Notes under the pieces: model-generated
What the model was told of the DNA's origin: nothing
The model's database searches: none
Seen by the model: only the letters and a program-made list of their open reading frames with translations
Source of the DNA: Sphingomonadales bacterium
GTDB lineage: Bacteria > Pseudomonadota > Alphaproteobacteria > Sphingomonadales > Sphingomonadaceae
DNA length: 13,248 bases
Direction: 5' to 3'
Assembly: GCA_027489295.1 (NCBI GenBank)
Contig: JAIYAA010000038.1
Location: 1-13,248, forward strand
Shown here: positions 1 through 7,281 of the stretch, piece after piece
How the letters are laid out: each line of letters starts with the position of its first letter
How positions within the stretch are numbered: position 1 is the first letter of the stretch
Made by a program: the position numbers and the translations under genes

Positions 1-354
1 GCCCTGGGTCAGCGCGGCGTGAACATCATGGAATTCTGCAAGGCGTTCAACGCCGCGACCGGTGACGTCGAGAAGGGCACGCCCCTTCCCACCGTCATCA
101 CCGTCTATGCGGACCGTTCGTTCTCGTTCGAGACCAAGACGCCGCCGGCGACCTACCTCCTGAAGAAGGCCGTTGGCCTGAAGTCGGGTTCGAAGGAGCC
201 GGGCAAGGTCGTCGCGGGCAAGATCACGCGCGCCCAGCTCGCGGAAGTCGCCCAGGCGAAGATGAAGGATCTCAACGCCAACGACATCGAAGCGGCGACG
301 AAGATCATCGAAGGTTCGGCCCGCGCGATGGGCCTCGAAGTGGTGGAGGGCTGA
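1..354 (+). CDS. rplK: 50S ribosomal protein L11 (3' part, cut by left edge)
   Basis: L11 sits at the base of the large-subunit stalk, binds 23S rRNA in the GTPase-associated centre and helps factor-dependent GTP hydrolysis. The frame is open from base 1 and reads [16 protein letters not shown], the conserved N-terminal-domain segment. YADRSF, the TKTPPA stretch and a C-terminal rRNA-binding domain with [13 protein letters not shown] and [10 protein letters not shown] follow. 117 residues are visible. L11 is usually about 143 residues and about 26 normally precede ALGQ, so the true start lies just outside the window. An internal GTG at 19 is not the start because homology runs upstream of it. 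The stop at 352-354 is 4 nt before the rplA ATG, and the rplA ribosome-binding site lies inside the last rplK codons, so the two are co-transcribed. In many bacteria L1 represses this operon by binding the mRNA near the rplK start, which is not visible here. Confidence 0.97.
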   Translation, partial: ALGQRGVNIMEFCKAFNAATGDVEKGTPLPTVITVYADRSFSFETKTPPATYLLKKAVGLKSGSKEPGKVVAGKITRAQLAEVAQAKMKDLNANDIEAATKIIEGSARAMGLEVVEG

Positions 355-358
355 TCCC

Positions 359-1051
359 ATGGCCAAGCTGACCAAGAAGCAGAAGACCTGGACCGTTGAC
401 CCCGTCAAGCTGCACGGCGTCGATGAAGCGATCGCGCTGGTGAAGCAGTACGCCACCGCCAAGTTCGACGAGTCGATCGAAGTCGCGCTGAACCTCGGCG
501 TCGATCCGCGCCACGCCGACCAGATGGTCCGCGGCGTCGTGACGCTGCCGGCCGGCACCGGCAAGGACGTTCGCGTCGGCGTGTTCGCCCGCGGCGCCAA
601 GGCCGAGGAAGCCAAGGCCGCCGGTGCCGACGTGGTCGGTGCGGAAGACCTGATGGAAGCCATCCAGGGCGGCACGATCGATTTCGATCGCTGCATCGCG
701 ACCCCGGACATGATGGGCCTGGTCGGCCGTCTCGGTAAGGTGCTGGGTCCGAAGGGCCTGATGCCGAACCCGAAGCTCGGCACCGTGACCATGAACGTCG
801 CCGAAGCGGTGAAGGCCGCCAAGGGCGGTCAGGTGGAATACCGCGTCGAAAAGGCCGGCATCATCCACTCGGGCATCGGCAAGGTGAGCTTCTCGAACGA
901 AGACCTGCGCCGCAACTTCGACGCGCTGGTCGACGCGGTGGTCAAGGCCAAGCCGGCCGGCGCCAAGGGCAAGTACCTGAAGAAGGTCGCGCTCTCCTCG
1001 TCGATGGGCCCGGGCGTGAAGGTGGACACGGCGGAAGTCGCCGCGGTCTAA
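359..1051 (+). CDS. rplA: 50S ribosomal protein L1
   Basis: L1 forms the mobile L1 stalk of the large subunit, contacts E-site tRNA and, in many bacteria, represses its own operon. The 230 residues match the usual family length (about 230). Conserved landmarks are the N-terminal [20 protein letters not shown] near residue 49, and the RNA-binding signature [17 protein letters not shown] at residues 123-139. GTVT and the C-terminal [11 protein letters not shown] complete the match. The ATG is chosen because GGAGGG at 345-350 gives an 8-nt spacing and homology begins there. It follows rplK by 4 nt. A strong terminator begins 24 nt after the stop, so the transcript ends here rather than continuing into rplJ-rplL as in Escherichia coli. 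Nothing unusual is seen in the protein. Confidence 0.98.
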   Translation: MAKLTKKQKTWTVDPVKLHGVDEAIALVKQYATAKFDESIEVALNLGVDPRHADQMVRGVVTLPAGTGKDVRVGVFARGAKAEEAKAAGADVVGAEDLMEAIQGGTIDFDRCIATPDMMGLVGRLGKVLGPKGLMPNPKLGTVTMNVAEAVKAAKGGQVEYRVEKAGIIHSGIGKVSFSNEDLRRNFDALVDAVVKAKPAGAKGKYLKKVALSSSMGPGVKVDTAEVAAV

Positions 1052-1074
1052 GTCCTTCGGGAACCAAGAAACGG

Positions 1075-1106
1075 AAAGGGCCGGGGAGCGATCCCCGGCC
1101 CTTTTT
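1075..1106 (+). terminator. Intrinsic terminator of rplKA
   Basis: A perfect 13-bp GC-rich stem (arms 1075-1087 and 1092-1104) closes on a GCGA tetraloop of the stable GNRA type. The last T residues of the stem run into a T tract at 1102-1106. It lies 24 nt after the rplA stop and is the clearest transcription stop in the window for the ribosomal operon. Confidence 0.93.
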
Positions 1107-1199
1107 GTTTGGGGCGCCGTGCTGGCGGCAGCGCCGGAATGGATTTCGTTGCGAAATCGCGATAGGCTGGTGCCATATTCCACCAGACACCGAGGCCCC

Positions 1200-1364
1200 A
1201 TGCACGACGCTCCCGACGCCCGCACGCTGCGCCGCCGCCGCACGCTGTTGCTGTTTCTGGTGGTGGGGCTGGTGGTGCTCGGCTCGCGCAGCTCGGTGAT
1301 CGAGAATGTCGAGGGCCTCGTCCACGGCTTCCACGACGGCTTCGCGGACAGCGCCGAGGGCTGA
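1200..1364 (+). CDS. Small single-span membrane protein of unknown function
   Basis: This is a 54-residue frame starting at ATG 1200, not recognised as any named family. It has an N-terminal basic stretch (RTLRRRR, residues 14-20), then a hydrophobic segment TLLLFLVVGLVVLG (about residues 21-34) long enough for one inner-membrane span. A short amphipathic tail rich in His, Asp and Gly (FHDGFADSAEG) follows. The basic N-terminus suggests it faces the cytoplasm. The frame stays open to a GTG at 1119, but that codon is only 13 nt past the rplKA terminator. ATG 1200 has a modest GAGG at 1192-1195 with a short 4-nt spacing. It stands alone between two hairpins and needs its own promoter; a weak TTGCGA at 1149-1154 with CCATAT at 1173-1178 (18-nt spacer) is possible. 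It could be a real small protein or a chance frame. The clear charge and hydrophobic pattern favours real. Confidence 0.5.
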   Translation: MHDAPDARTLRRRRTLLLFLVVGLVVLGSRSSVIENVEGLVHGFHDGFADSAEG

Positions 1365-1382
1365 TCGCCCGGACCGGGTTTC

Positions 1383-1406
1383 GGGGCCGGGTGCGTGCCC
1401 GGCCCC
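1383..1406. terminator. Hairpin between convergent genes (possible terminator)
   Basis: A perfect 9-bp inverted repeat GGGGCCGGG/CCCGGCCCC (1383-1391 and 1398-1406) with a 6-nt loop lies 18 nt after the small membrane protein and 9 nt after the stop of the minus-strand receptor. Neither side has a good T tract. It may act as a weak or factor-assisted bidirectional terminator, or only protect 3' ends. Confidence 0.5.
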
Positions 1407-1415
1407 TCCCCTCCA

Positions 1416-4250
1416 TCAGAAGCCGAACGACAGCCGCAGATAGCCGAACTGGCCCGGCAGGTCATAGGTCGTCGGATCGAAATTGGCGCTGTCGCAGGTG
1501 TAGCAGGCCGGCGGCGAACGATCGAACAGGTTGTTCACGCCGATCGTCAGCCGGGTGCGGTTCTGCAGGAAGGCCGGCGAGAAATAGGCCTGGAAATCGC
1601 CGTACACCACCGCGCCCAGCCGGTGCACGCCGTCGCGCTCGTCCACGCCGCTGACGTAGCGGGCGGTAAACGAGATGCCGTAGCCGGGCGTCGACCAGTC
1701 GAGCGTCGCATTGCCCTTGAAGCGCGGATAGGCCTGGTCCGGGCTGCCCCGCTCGGTGCCGGCAAAGCGCAGCGCGGGCGCCCCCAGATCCGCCGGCGGC
1801 AGCACGTCGTAGCGCAGCAGATAGGCAGCGTTGGCGTTCAGCCCCACCGTGCCCTGGCCGATCTTGTGGCTGCGGAAGGTCAGCGTGCCGTCCAGCCCGT
1901 CGGTCTTGATCGCGTTGAGGTTGAGCAGCCGCCCGCTGATCCCGGCGATCGTGCCGCTCGAATTGCGCTTGATCGCCGCGCAGCTGATCGGATCGGCATT
2001 GAACGCGCAGCGCCGCAGCGTCAGCGTCGCCGGCACCGAGTCGATCGCGTTGTTCAGCTGGATGTTGTAATAGTTCACCTCCAGGCTGAGCGCGCTGGCA
2101 AAGGCCTTGGCCCAGCCCGGGCTGTAGACGCCGCCGGCGGTCCAGGTCTTCGAGGTTTCGGGCTTCAGCGCGGTATTTCCCTGCGAGAAGATGCCGAGCT
2201 GGCCGCCCGTCGGCTCGTTGTAGCTGCCGCTCGCGGGCACGCCGCTCGCGATGCAGTTGGCGCGCACGGTCGCATTGGTCTGGAAGAAGCCGCCCGCCGC
2301 GCTGGTGCAGGGATCGTTGATCGTCGCATCGGTGCGCGACAGGCCGGCATAGAGCTCGCCGATGCTCGGTGCGCGCAGGCTCTCGGCATACCCGCCGCGC
2401 AGCAGCAGGTCGGCCACCGGCTTCCACAGGCCGGAGGCGGTGAAGGTGGTATTGCTGCCGAAGGTGGAATAGTTGGAGTGGCGCACCGCGCCGTCCAGCT
2501 CCAGCTTCTGGAAGAACGGCGTGTTCGCCAAGATCGGCACGCGCAGCTCGCCATAGACTTCGTCGACGTTGAAGCCGCCGCGCGCCGGGCTGGTCGGCAC
2601 GTCGGCGCCCAGCCCCGCGACGATCACCGCATCGGGATCGTAGCTGGCGAACTGGTCGCGATGCTCATAGCCGATCGCCACGCCCACCGGGCCGGCCGGC
2701 AGGTCGAACAGCGAGCCGGACAGGTTGGCGGTGGTGTCCCACAGCCGCTGCGAGCTGCGGTCGTGTTCGTCGAACGCCACATAGCCCAGCATCGACGGCG
2801 TGATCGATCCGAGGCCACCGAAGATGTTGAACGGCACGCAGTCGCCGGTGCAGCCCGACACCGGGCCCAGCGCCTTGGCCAGCTTGGCGGCGTTGACGTT
2901 GCCGGTGAACAGCTGGTGCGCGTCGTTGACGCCGTACACCCCGTTCACGTCCCAATACCATTTGCGCCCCGCCACATTGAACGAGCCGTCAAAGGTTAAC
3001 GTGGCCGACATGGTGTCGACATTCTGGGTGAACACGCGCTGCCCGGCCTCGACCATGCGCCGCGCGATGAAGGAGAAATTGCCGTTCGCCTGCGACAGCG
3101 TCTGCCCGAACGGATTGTACGGATTGGTCGCGTCGATCGAGATGGTGTCGAGCAGGTTGCCGTTGCCGGCATCGGGGCCGACGAACAGCGGCAGGAACGC
3201 CGCCTGGGTGCGCGAATAGCGGTGGTTGTACACCAGCTTGACGCGCATGTTCACCGTATCGGTCAATGCCTGCTTGAAGTTGAGGAAGCCGCCATAGCGC
3301 TCCGAGGGGGTGAGCAGATAGTTGAGCGGCGCGAAGTTGAAGCGATCGGCGCTGGTGAAGCTCTTGAAGTCGCTCGGGTAGCTCGGCCGCCCGGAGACCG
3401 GTGCCTTCAGCGTCAGGTTCTGGCCGAGCACGGCGAAACGGCCGTTCGGCGTGGCGCCGCTGCAGCCGCCCACCGGATCGGTGCAGCTGGTCTGCCCCGG
3501 ATTGGGGAATTGCGAGATCGAGCGATCGCGCGTGAACACCTCGCCCTGCTTCACATAGCTGGCGCCGACCACCAGCGACGTGCCGGTCGACGGCGACTGG
3601 ATGCCGTAGCTCGCCTCATATTGCTGGGTGGTGCCGTCGCCCTGGCGATAGCTGCCATATTGCGCGGAAGCGCGCAGGCCCTGTTGCGCCTGCTTGGTGA
3701 TGATGTTGATCACGCCGGCGACCGCGTCCGAGCCATAAAGCGGGGAGGCGCCCGATTGCAGCACCTCCACCCGCTCGATCAGGTTGATCGGCAGCGTGTT
3801 GAGGTCGACCGAGGCCGGAATACCGCCCGCCGCCGATCCGTTGACGAAGCGCAGCCCGTCGACCAGCACCAGCGTGCGCTTGGCGGCGAGATAGCGCAGG
3901 TCGATCTCCGCCGAGCCCGAGCTGACGCCGGTGCCGTCCGGCGGGCCGCCGATATTGCCGGCATTGTTGACCTTGGTGTTGAGCCCGCCCGCCGCGCTGG
4001 GCAGCCGCTGCAGCACGTCGGCGATGGCGGTCAGGCCGGTGCGGGCGATCTCTTCCTGGCCGACGGTGACGACGGGCTTGTCCTGATCGAGCGGGCTGCG
4101 CCGGATGCGCGAGCCGGTAACGACGATGTCCTCGGAGGCGGCGGCGCCGGCCTGCCCGCTATCCTGCGCCCAGGCAGGCTGCGCGACCGTCCCCAATGCG
4201 ATCGCGACCACGGCAACACTGCAATATTTGCGTCGTTTGAGCTCGAGCAT
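1416..4250 (-). CDS. TonB-dependent outer-membrane receptor 1
   Basis: This outer-membrane active transporter binds a ligand at the surface and imports it when energised by TonB-ExbBD; the ligand is unknown. From ATG 4250 it is 944 residues. A signal peptide spans residues 1-28 (KRRK, then a hydrophobic core, cleavage AWA/QD), followed by a TonB-box-like DIVVTGSRI at 41-49. The plug domain, about 56-187, includes [31 protein letters not shown] and GVINIITK. A 22-strand-type barrel ends in LRLSFGF with a terminal Phe, as needed for BAM recognition. Five closely spaced cysteine pairs (for example GCTGDC and CYTC) suggest disulfides in outer loops. The frame extends to 4316, but the Shine-Dalgarno at 4257-4262 fits ATG 4250 (6-nt spacing) and the extension would spoil the signal peptide; ATG 4253 is possible. 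It resembles receptor 3 ([18 protein letters not shown] blocks) and is divergent from receptor 2. Confidence 0.95.
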   Translation of the reverse strand: MLELKRRKYCSVAVVAIALGTVAQPAWAQDSGQAGAAASEDIVVTGSRIRRSPLDQDKPVVTVGQEEIARTGLTAIADVLQRLPSAAGGLNTKVNNAGNIGGPPDGTGVSSGSAEIDLRYLAAKRTLVLVDGLRFVNGSAAGGIPASVDLNTLPINLIERVEVLQSGASPLYGSDAVAGVINIITKQAQQGLRASAQYGSYRQGDGTTQQYEASYGIQSPSTGTSLVVGASYVKQGEVFTRDRSISQFPNPGQTSCTDPVGGCSGATPNGRFAVLGQNLTLKAPVSGRPSYPSDFKSFTSADRFNFAPLNYLLTPSERYGGFLNFKQALTDTVNMRVKLVYNHRYSRTQAAFLPLFVGPDAGNGNLLDTISIDATNPYNPFGQTLSQANGNFSFIARRMVEAGQRVFTQNVDTMSATLTFDGSFNVAGRKWYWDVNGVYGVNDAHQLFTGNVNAAKLAKALGPVSGCTGDCVPFNIFGGLGSITPSMLGYVAFDEHDRSSQRLWDTTANLSGSLFDLPAGPVGVAIGYEHRDQFASYDPDAVIVAGLGADVPTSPARGGFNVDEVYGELRVPILANTPFFQKLELDGAVRHSNYSTFGSNTTFTASGLWKPVADLLLRGGYAESLRAPSIGELYAGLSRTDATINDPCTSAAGGFFQTNATVRANCIASGVPASGSYNEPTGGQLGIFSQGNTALKPETSKTWTAGGVYSPGWAKAFASALSLEVNYYNIQLNNAIDSVPATLTLRRCAFNADPISCAAIKRNSSGTIAGISGRLLNLNAIKTDGLDGTLTFRSHKIGQGTVGLNANAAYLLRYDVLPPADLGAPALRFAGTERGSPDQAYPRFKGNATLDWSTPGYGISFTARYVSGVDERDGVHRLGAVVYGDFQAYFSPAFLQNRTRLTIGVNNLFDRSPPACYTCDSANFDPTTYDLPGQFGYLRLSFGF

Positions 4251-4256
4251 CATCTT

Positions 4257-4262
4257 CCCCTC
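4257..4262 (-). promoter_or_regulatory. Ribosome-binding site that sets the receptor 1 start
   Basis: On the minus strand GAGGGG lies 6 nt before the second of two adjacent ATG codons (4250) and only 3 nt before the first (4253). This favours 4250 and argues against the farther upstream in-frame ATG at 4316, which would make this site part of the coding sequence. Confidence 0.7.
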
Positions 4263-4305
4263 AATGGATCGCCCGAGACACCCTCCCCGTAAGATTTTGT
4301 AACAA

Positions 4306-4332
4306 AACATACCCAAGGGTTAACGATTGCAA
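4306..4332 (-). promoter_or_regulatory. Possible promoter of receptor 1
   Basis: On the minus strand TTGCAA (4327-4332) could be a -35 and TATGTT (4306-4311, four of six bases matching TATAAT) a -10, with a rather short 15-nt spacer. It lies in the most AT-rich part of the window, about 55 nt upstream of ATG 4250. Just downstream, at 4299-4306, is TTGTTACA, which also occurs upstream of receptor 3. Seen by eye only. Confidence 0.3.
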
Positions 4333-4448
4333 GCGATTATTTCTCAAGCCACGCCATCACGCGACATAGTGTGACCTTTGCGCCACCATCACGGCGCTCG
4401 CCCCGTCGCCGCCGCCACCACCCGGGCCGCCAGCGCACTGTAAACATT

Positions 4449-4466
4449 CAGCAACATTCGTTGCTG
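4449..4466. promoter_or_regulatory. Perfect inverted repeat upstream of receptor 2 (possible operator)
   Basis: CAGCAACATTCGTTGCTG is a 7-bp perfect inverted repeat around a 4-nt centre, ending 99 nt before ATG 4566. It could be a dimeric repressor or activator site, or an RNA hairpin if transcription starts upstream. Its right half resembles AACATCGTTGCAG, found on the minus strand 88 nt upstream of receptor 3. The regulator is unknown. Confidence 0.4.
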
Positions 4467-4565
4467 CGCGATTCATCATCCTGCAAAGGTTTCGCAGCCG
4501 AACCGTTGCATTCGCGGCCTACACGCGCGGCTCAAGACCAATAAGGGTCCAGGGAGAATCCAATC

Positions 4566-7199
4566 ATGCAACCCCCGTTCGCGCTGCTTCGCGCCACCTC
4601 GGCGCTCGCCCTCACGCTGGCGACACTCGCCCCCGCCTATGCCCAGACCAGCGCCTCGCCGCAGGACGCGCCGGCGGCCGGTGACGAGATCGTCGTCAAC
4701 GGCAGCTACGCCCGCAGCCTCGCCGCCGCGACCGAAGCCAAGCGCCGCGCCGAGTACGGTCTGGATTCGATCAGCTCGACCGATATCGGCAAGTTCCCGA
4801 CCCAGAACGTCGCCGAGGCGCTGCAGCTGGTCACCGGCGTCGCGATCACGCGGCCGCGCGGGGAAGGCCTGTACGTCAGCGTCCGCGGCCTCGGGCCGCA
4901 GTTCCAGAGCACGCTGGTCAACGGCCGCCCGGTCGCGCTCAATGATCTGGTCGAAAATGGCGGCGCCGCCGGCCGCCAGTTCCGCTTCGAGATGCTGCCC
5001 GCCGAGTTCGTTGCGAACATCGACGTGGTGAAGACCCCCACCTCGGACATGACCGAGGGCGCGCTGGGCGGCAATATCGACGTGCGCACCTTCCGCCCGT
5101 TCGACGTGGGCAACAAGGTCACCGCCAATCTGCGCGGCACCTACACGTCGCAGACCAAGAAGGTGAAGCCCAACGCCACGCTGATCGGCAGCCACACCTT
5201 CGGCGACACCTTCGGCATCCTCGTCGGCGCGCAATATTGGGGCAAGTCGGTCCGCAACGATCGCTTCATGAATTTCGGCTGGAACCTCGACAAGTTCAAG
5301 TCGACGCTCGGCGCCGGCTTCTACACCCCCACCCGCACCCGCCCGACGATCGAGACCGAGGATCGCAAGCGCATCTCCGGCCTCGTTTCCGCCCAGTGGC
5401 GCCCGACCCCCGAGCTGGAGACCACGCTCGACGTGCTCGCGACGCGGCTCGACGTCGCCTATGACGAGTTCGGCCTCGACATCTATCCCGACGATACCAG
5501 CGTCGCCGGCCACACGCCGAAGATCGACCCGACCTCGGTCAAGCTCCAGGGCAACACCGTGGTGGGCGCGACGATCAACGACGTGCGCTTCATGGCCAGC
5601 CGCGAATACAGCCTCAACCGCCACGACCTGCTCACCATCGGCCTCAAGCAGACCTGGAACCACGATCGCTTCCACGTCACCGCCAACCTCAACTGGTCGT
5701 CGGCGCACAGCTTCCACCCGAGCAATGCCGAGGGCACGGTGCGCAGCCGCGCGGTGTTCTTCGCGCCGCTGACCTATGACGGCTCGGCCGGCTACAAGGT
5801 CACGCCGACGATCACCACCCCGGTCGACGTCACCAACCCGGCCAACTACCAGCTGTTCACCTTCAACATCGCGCCGAAGAACAGCAAGGACTGGGACAAG
5901 TTTGCCCGTCTCGACGGCGCCTATGACATGGACGGCTTCTTCCGCAAGCTGGCGGTCGGCGGCGAATATCACTGGCGCAAGCGCGATTATTGGCGCCGCG
6001 ACTATCTGGTCACCTCGTCCAACGGCCAGCCGCTCACCTCGCTGGGCGCCGGCGCGTACCAGCAGATCCCCTATGACGATTTCCTGTCGGGCGTCGGCGG
6101 CAACAGCCCGCGCACCTGGCTCGTCCCCGTCACCGCGACATACTACAACGCGCTGTTCAACGATACCGTAGCCAATGCACCGCTCACCGCCGGCGACATG
6201 GCCGCCGCGTTCAAGACCACCGAGAAGACCGGATCCGCCTATGCCCGGCTCGATTACGGCACGATGCTCGGCGGCGTGAACCTGATCGGCAATGTCGGCA
6301 TCCGCTATGTCCACACCGACCAGAACGCCACCGGCTATCTGCGCACCGGCAACAACGTGACCCCGGTCGCCTATCCCAAGACGTTCAACGACTGGTTGCC
6401 CAGCTTCAACCTGAAGGCGGAACTGACCAGGACGCTGATCGCCCGCTTCGCCGCCAGCCGGGTGCTCACCCGCCCCAACGTGACCGACAGCGCGCCGCGC
6501 ATCACCGTCTCCACCGATGCGCCCACCGCGAGCGGCGGCAACCCGCAACTCCTGCCCTTCCTCGCCACCCAGTTCGACGGCGCGCTGGAATGGTATTTCA
6601 ATCCGAAGGGCGCGCTGACCGGCGCGGTGTTCTACAAGGCGATGGACAATTACATCACCGCGCAGAACGTCAATATCGACATCCCGGGTCGCGGCACCGT
6701 GCTGCTCTCGACCCAGGTCAACGGCGGCAACGCCAAGGTCTACGGCGTCGAGGCCGGCTACAACCAGGTGTTCACCTTCCTGCCCGCGCCGTTCGACGGC
6801 CTCGGCATGCAGGCGAGCTATACCCACACCTCGGTGAAGGCGAACTACACCGCCGGCGCGCGGCCGATCGTCGACCAGCTGATCGGCCTGTCGAAGAACA
6901 GCTTCAACGTGGTGGGCTTCTACGAAACCGGGCCGCTCTCGACCCGGCTCTCCTATGTGTGGCGCGACCGGTATCTCTCGGGCACCGGCAGCACCACCCA
7001 GGCGCCGACCTATACCGCGCCGTTCGGCACGCTGGACGGCAGCATCGGCTACAAGCTGCTGCCCAACGTGTCGCTCAGCGTCGAGGCGATCAACCTCTCC
7101 GGCGCCAAGCTCTACACCTATAACGACGCGTCGAACCGCTTCGGCGAGATCAACTATTACGGCCGCACCTTCCTGTTCGGGGTGCGCGCCGAGTTCTGA
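4566..7199 (+). CDS. TonB-dependent outer-membrane receptor 2 (Xanthomonas/Caulobacter type)
   Basis: This is an outer-membrane TonB-dependent importer of 877 residues. A signal peptide spans 1-26 (cleavage AYA/QT) and a TonB-box-like EIVVNGS lies at 41-47. The plug carries hallmarks of the TIGR01782-type family: SSTDIGKFPTQNVAEALQ at 70-87, GVAITRPRGEG, and VSVRGLGPQFQSTLVNGR at 104-121. The KTPTSDMTEGALGGNIDVRT stretch follows at 156-175. The barrel ends FLFGVRAEF with the terminal aromatic residue. Some relatives in this family import maltodextrins or other plant-derived sugars, but no sugar-use gene is adjacent, so the substrate is left open. AGGGAG at 4551-4556 with a 9-nt spacer supports ATG 4566. 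Few cysteines are present, unlike receptors 1 and 3. It is divergent from receptor 1 and convergent with receptor 3, with which it shares a terminator. Confidence 0.96.
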   Translation: MQPPFALLRATSALALTLATLAPAYAQTSASPQDAPAAGDEIVVNGSYARSLAAATEAKRRAEYGLDSISSTDIGKFPTQNVAEALQLVTGVAITRPRGEGLYVSVRGLGPQFQSTLVNGRPVALNDLVENGGAAGRQFRFEMLPAEFVANIDVVKTPTSDMTEGALGGNIDVRTFRPFDVGNKVTANLRGTYTSQTKKVKPNATLIGSHTFGDTFGILVGAQYWGKSVRNDRFMNFGWNLDKFKSTLGAGFYTPTRTRPTIETEDRKRISGLVSAQWRPTPELETTLDVLATRLDVAYDEFGLDIYPDDTSVAGHTPKIDPTSVKLQGNTVVGATINDVRFMASREYSLNRHDLLTIGLKQTWNHDRFHVTANLNWSSAHSFHPSNAEGTVRSRAVFFAPLTYDGSAGYKVTPTITTPVDVTNPANYQLFTFNIAPKNSKDWDKFARLDGAYDMDGFFRKLAVGGEYHWRKRDYWRRDYLVTSSNGQPLTSLGAGAYQQIPYDDFLSGVGGNSPRTWLVPVTATYYNALFNDTVANAPLTAGDMAAAFKTTEKTGSAYARLDYGTMLGGVNLIGNVGIRYVHTDQNATGYLRTGNNVTPVAYPKTFNDWLPSFNLKAELTRTLIARFAASRVLTRPNVTDSAPRITVSTDAPTASGGNPQLLPFLATQFDGALEWYFNPKGALTGAVFYKAMDNYITAQNVNIDIPGRGTVLLSTQVNGGNAKVYGVEAGYNQVFTFLPAPFDGLGMQASYTHTSVKANYTAGARPIVDQLIGLSKNSFNVVGFYETGPLSTRLSYVWRDRYLSGTGSTTQAPTYTAPFGTLDGSIGYKLLPNVSLSVEAINLSGAKLYTYNDASNRFGEINYYGRTFLFGVRAEF

Positions 7200-7224
7200 T
7201 CGGGCGCCGCCTGACGGGCACCAA

Positions 7225-7258
7225 AAAGGCCCCGCACGATCCGATCGTGCGGGGCCTT
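7225..7258. terminator. Shared bidirectional terminator of receptors 2 and 3
   Basis: A perfect 15-bp stem (7226-7240 with 7244-7258) around a 3-nt loop lies 26 nt past the receptor 2 stop and 23 nt past the receptor 3 stop. Read on the minus strand it ends in five T residues (complement of A at 7223-7227), a proper intrinsic terminator for receptor 3. On the plus strand the tail is the weaker TTCTCGTTT. It fills most of the 82-bp convergent gap. Confidence 0.88.
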
Positions 7259-7281
7259 CTCGTTTCCGCCGAGGGGCAGCG

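Larger units (their letters stand above)
4251..4565. other. Divergent regulatory gap between receptors 1 and 2
   Basis: This 315-bp stretch holds no convincing gene. It contains the 5' leaders and promoters of two divergent receptor genes. An AT-rich half at about 4290-4350, unusual in this GC-rich DNA, is nearest receptor 1. The half nearest receptor 2 contains a perfect inverted repeat at 4449-4466 and the receptor 2 ribosome-binding site AGGGAG at 4551-4556. No tRNA, riboswitch or small RNA could be recognised. Confidence 0.75.

Noticed and set aside
1119..1199. GTG start at 1119 for the small membrane protein.
   Set aside because: It lies 13 nt past the rplKA terminator with no room for a promoter or ribosome-binding site. 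ATG 1200 gives a compact protein with a basic leader and a membrane span.
305..1465. A 386-codon minus-strand frame across rplA and the small ORF.
   Set aside because: It covers a well-conserved ribosomal gene in antisense and crosses a terminator. The composition is that of a shadow frame.
1395..2999. Open frames on the plus strand opposite receptor 1 (1395-2999 and 3222-4292).
   Set aside because: They are antisense shadows with Arg/Ala/Val/Gly-biased translations, no recognisable domain, and no ribosome-binding site of note.
4251..4316. Longer N-terminus for receptor 1 from ATG 4316.
   Set aside because: It would precede the signal peptide with an unrelated 22-residue stretch and place the ribosome-binding site inside the gene.
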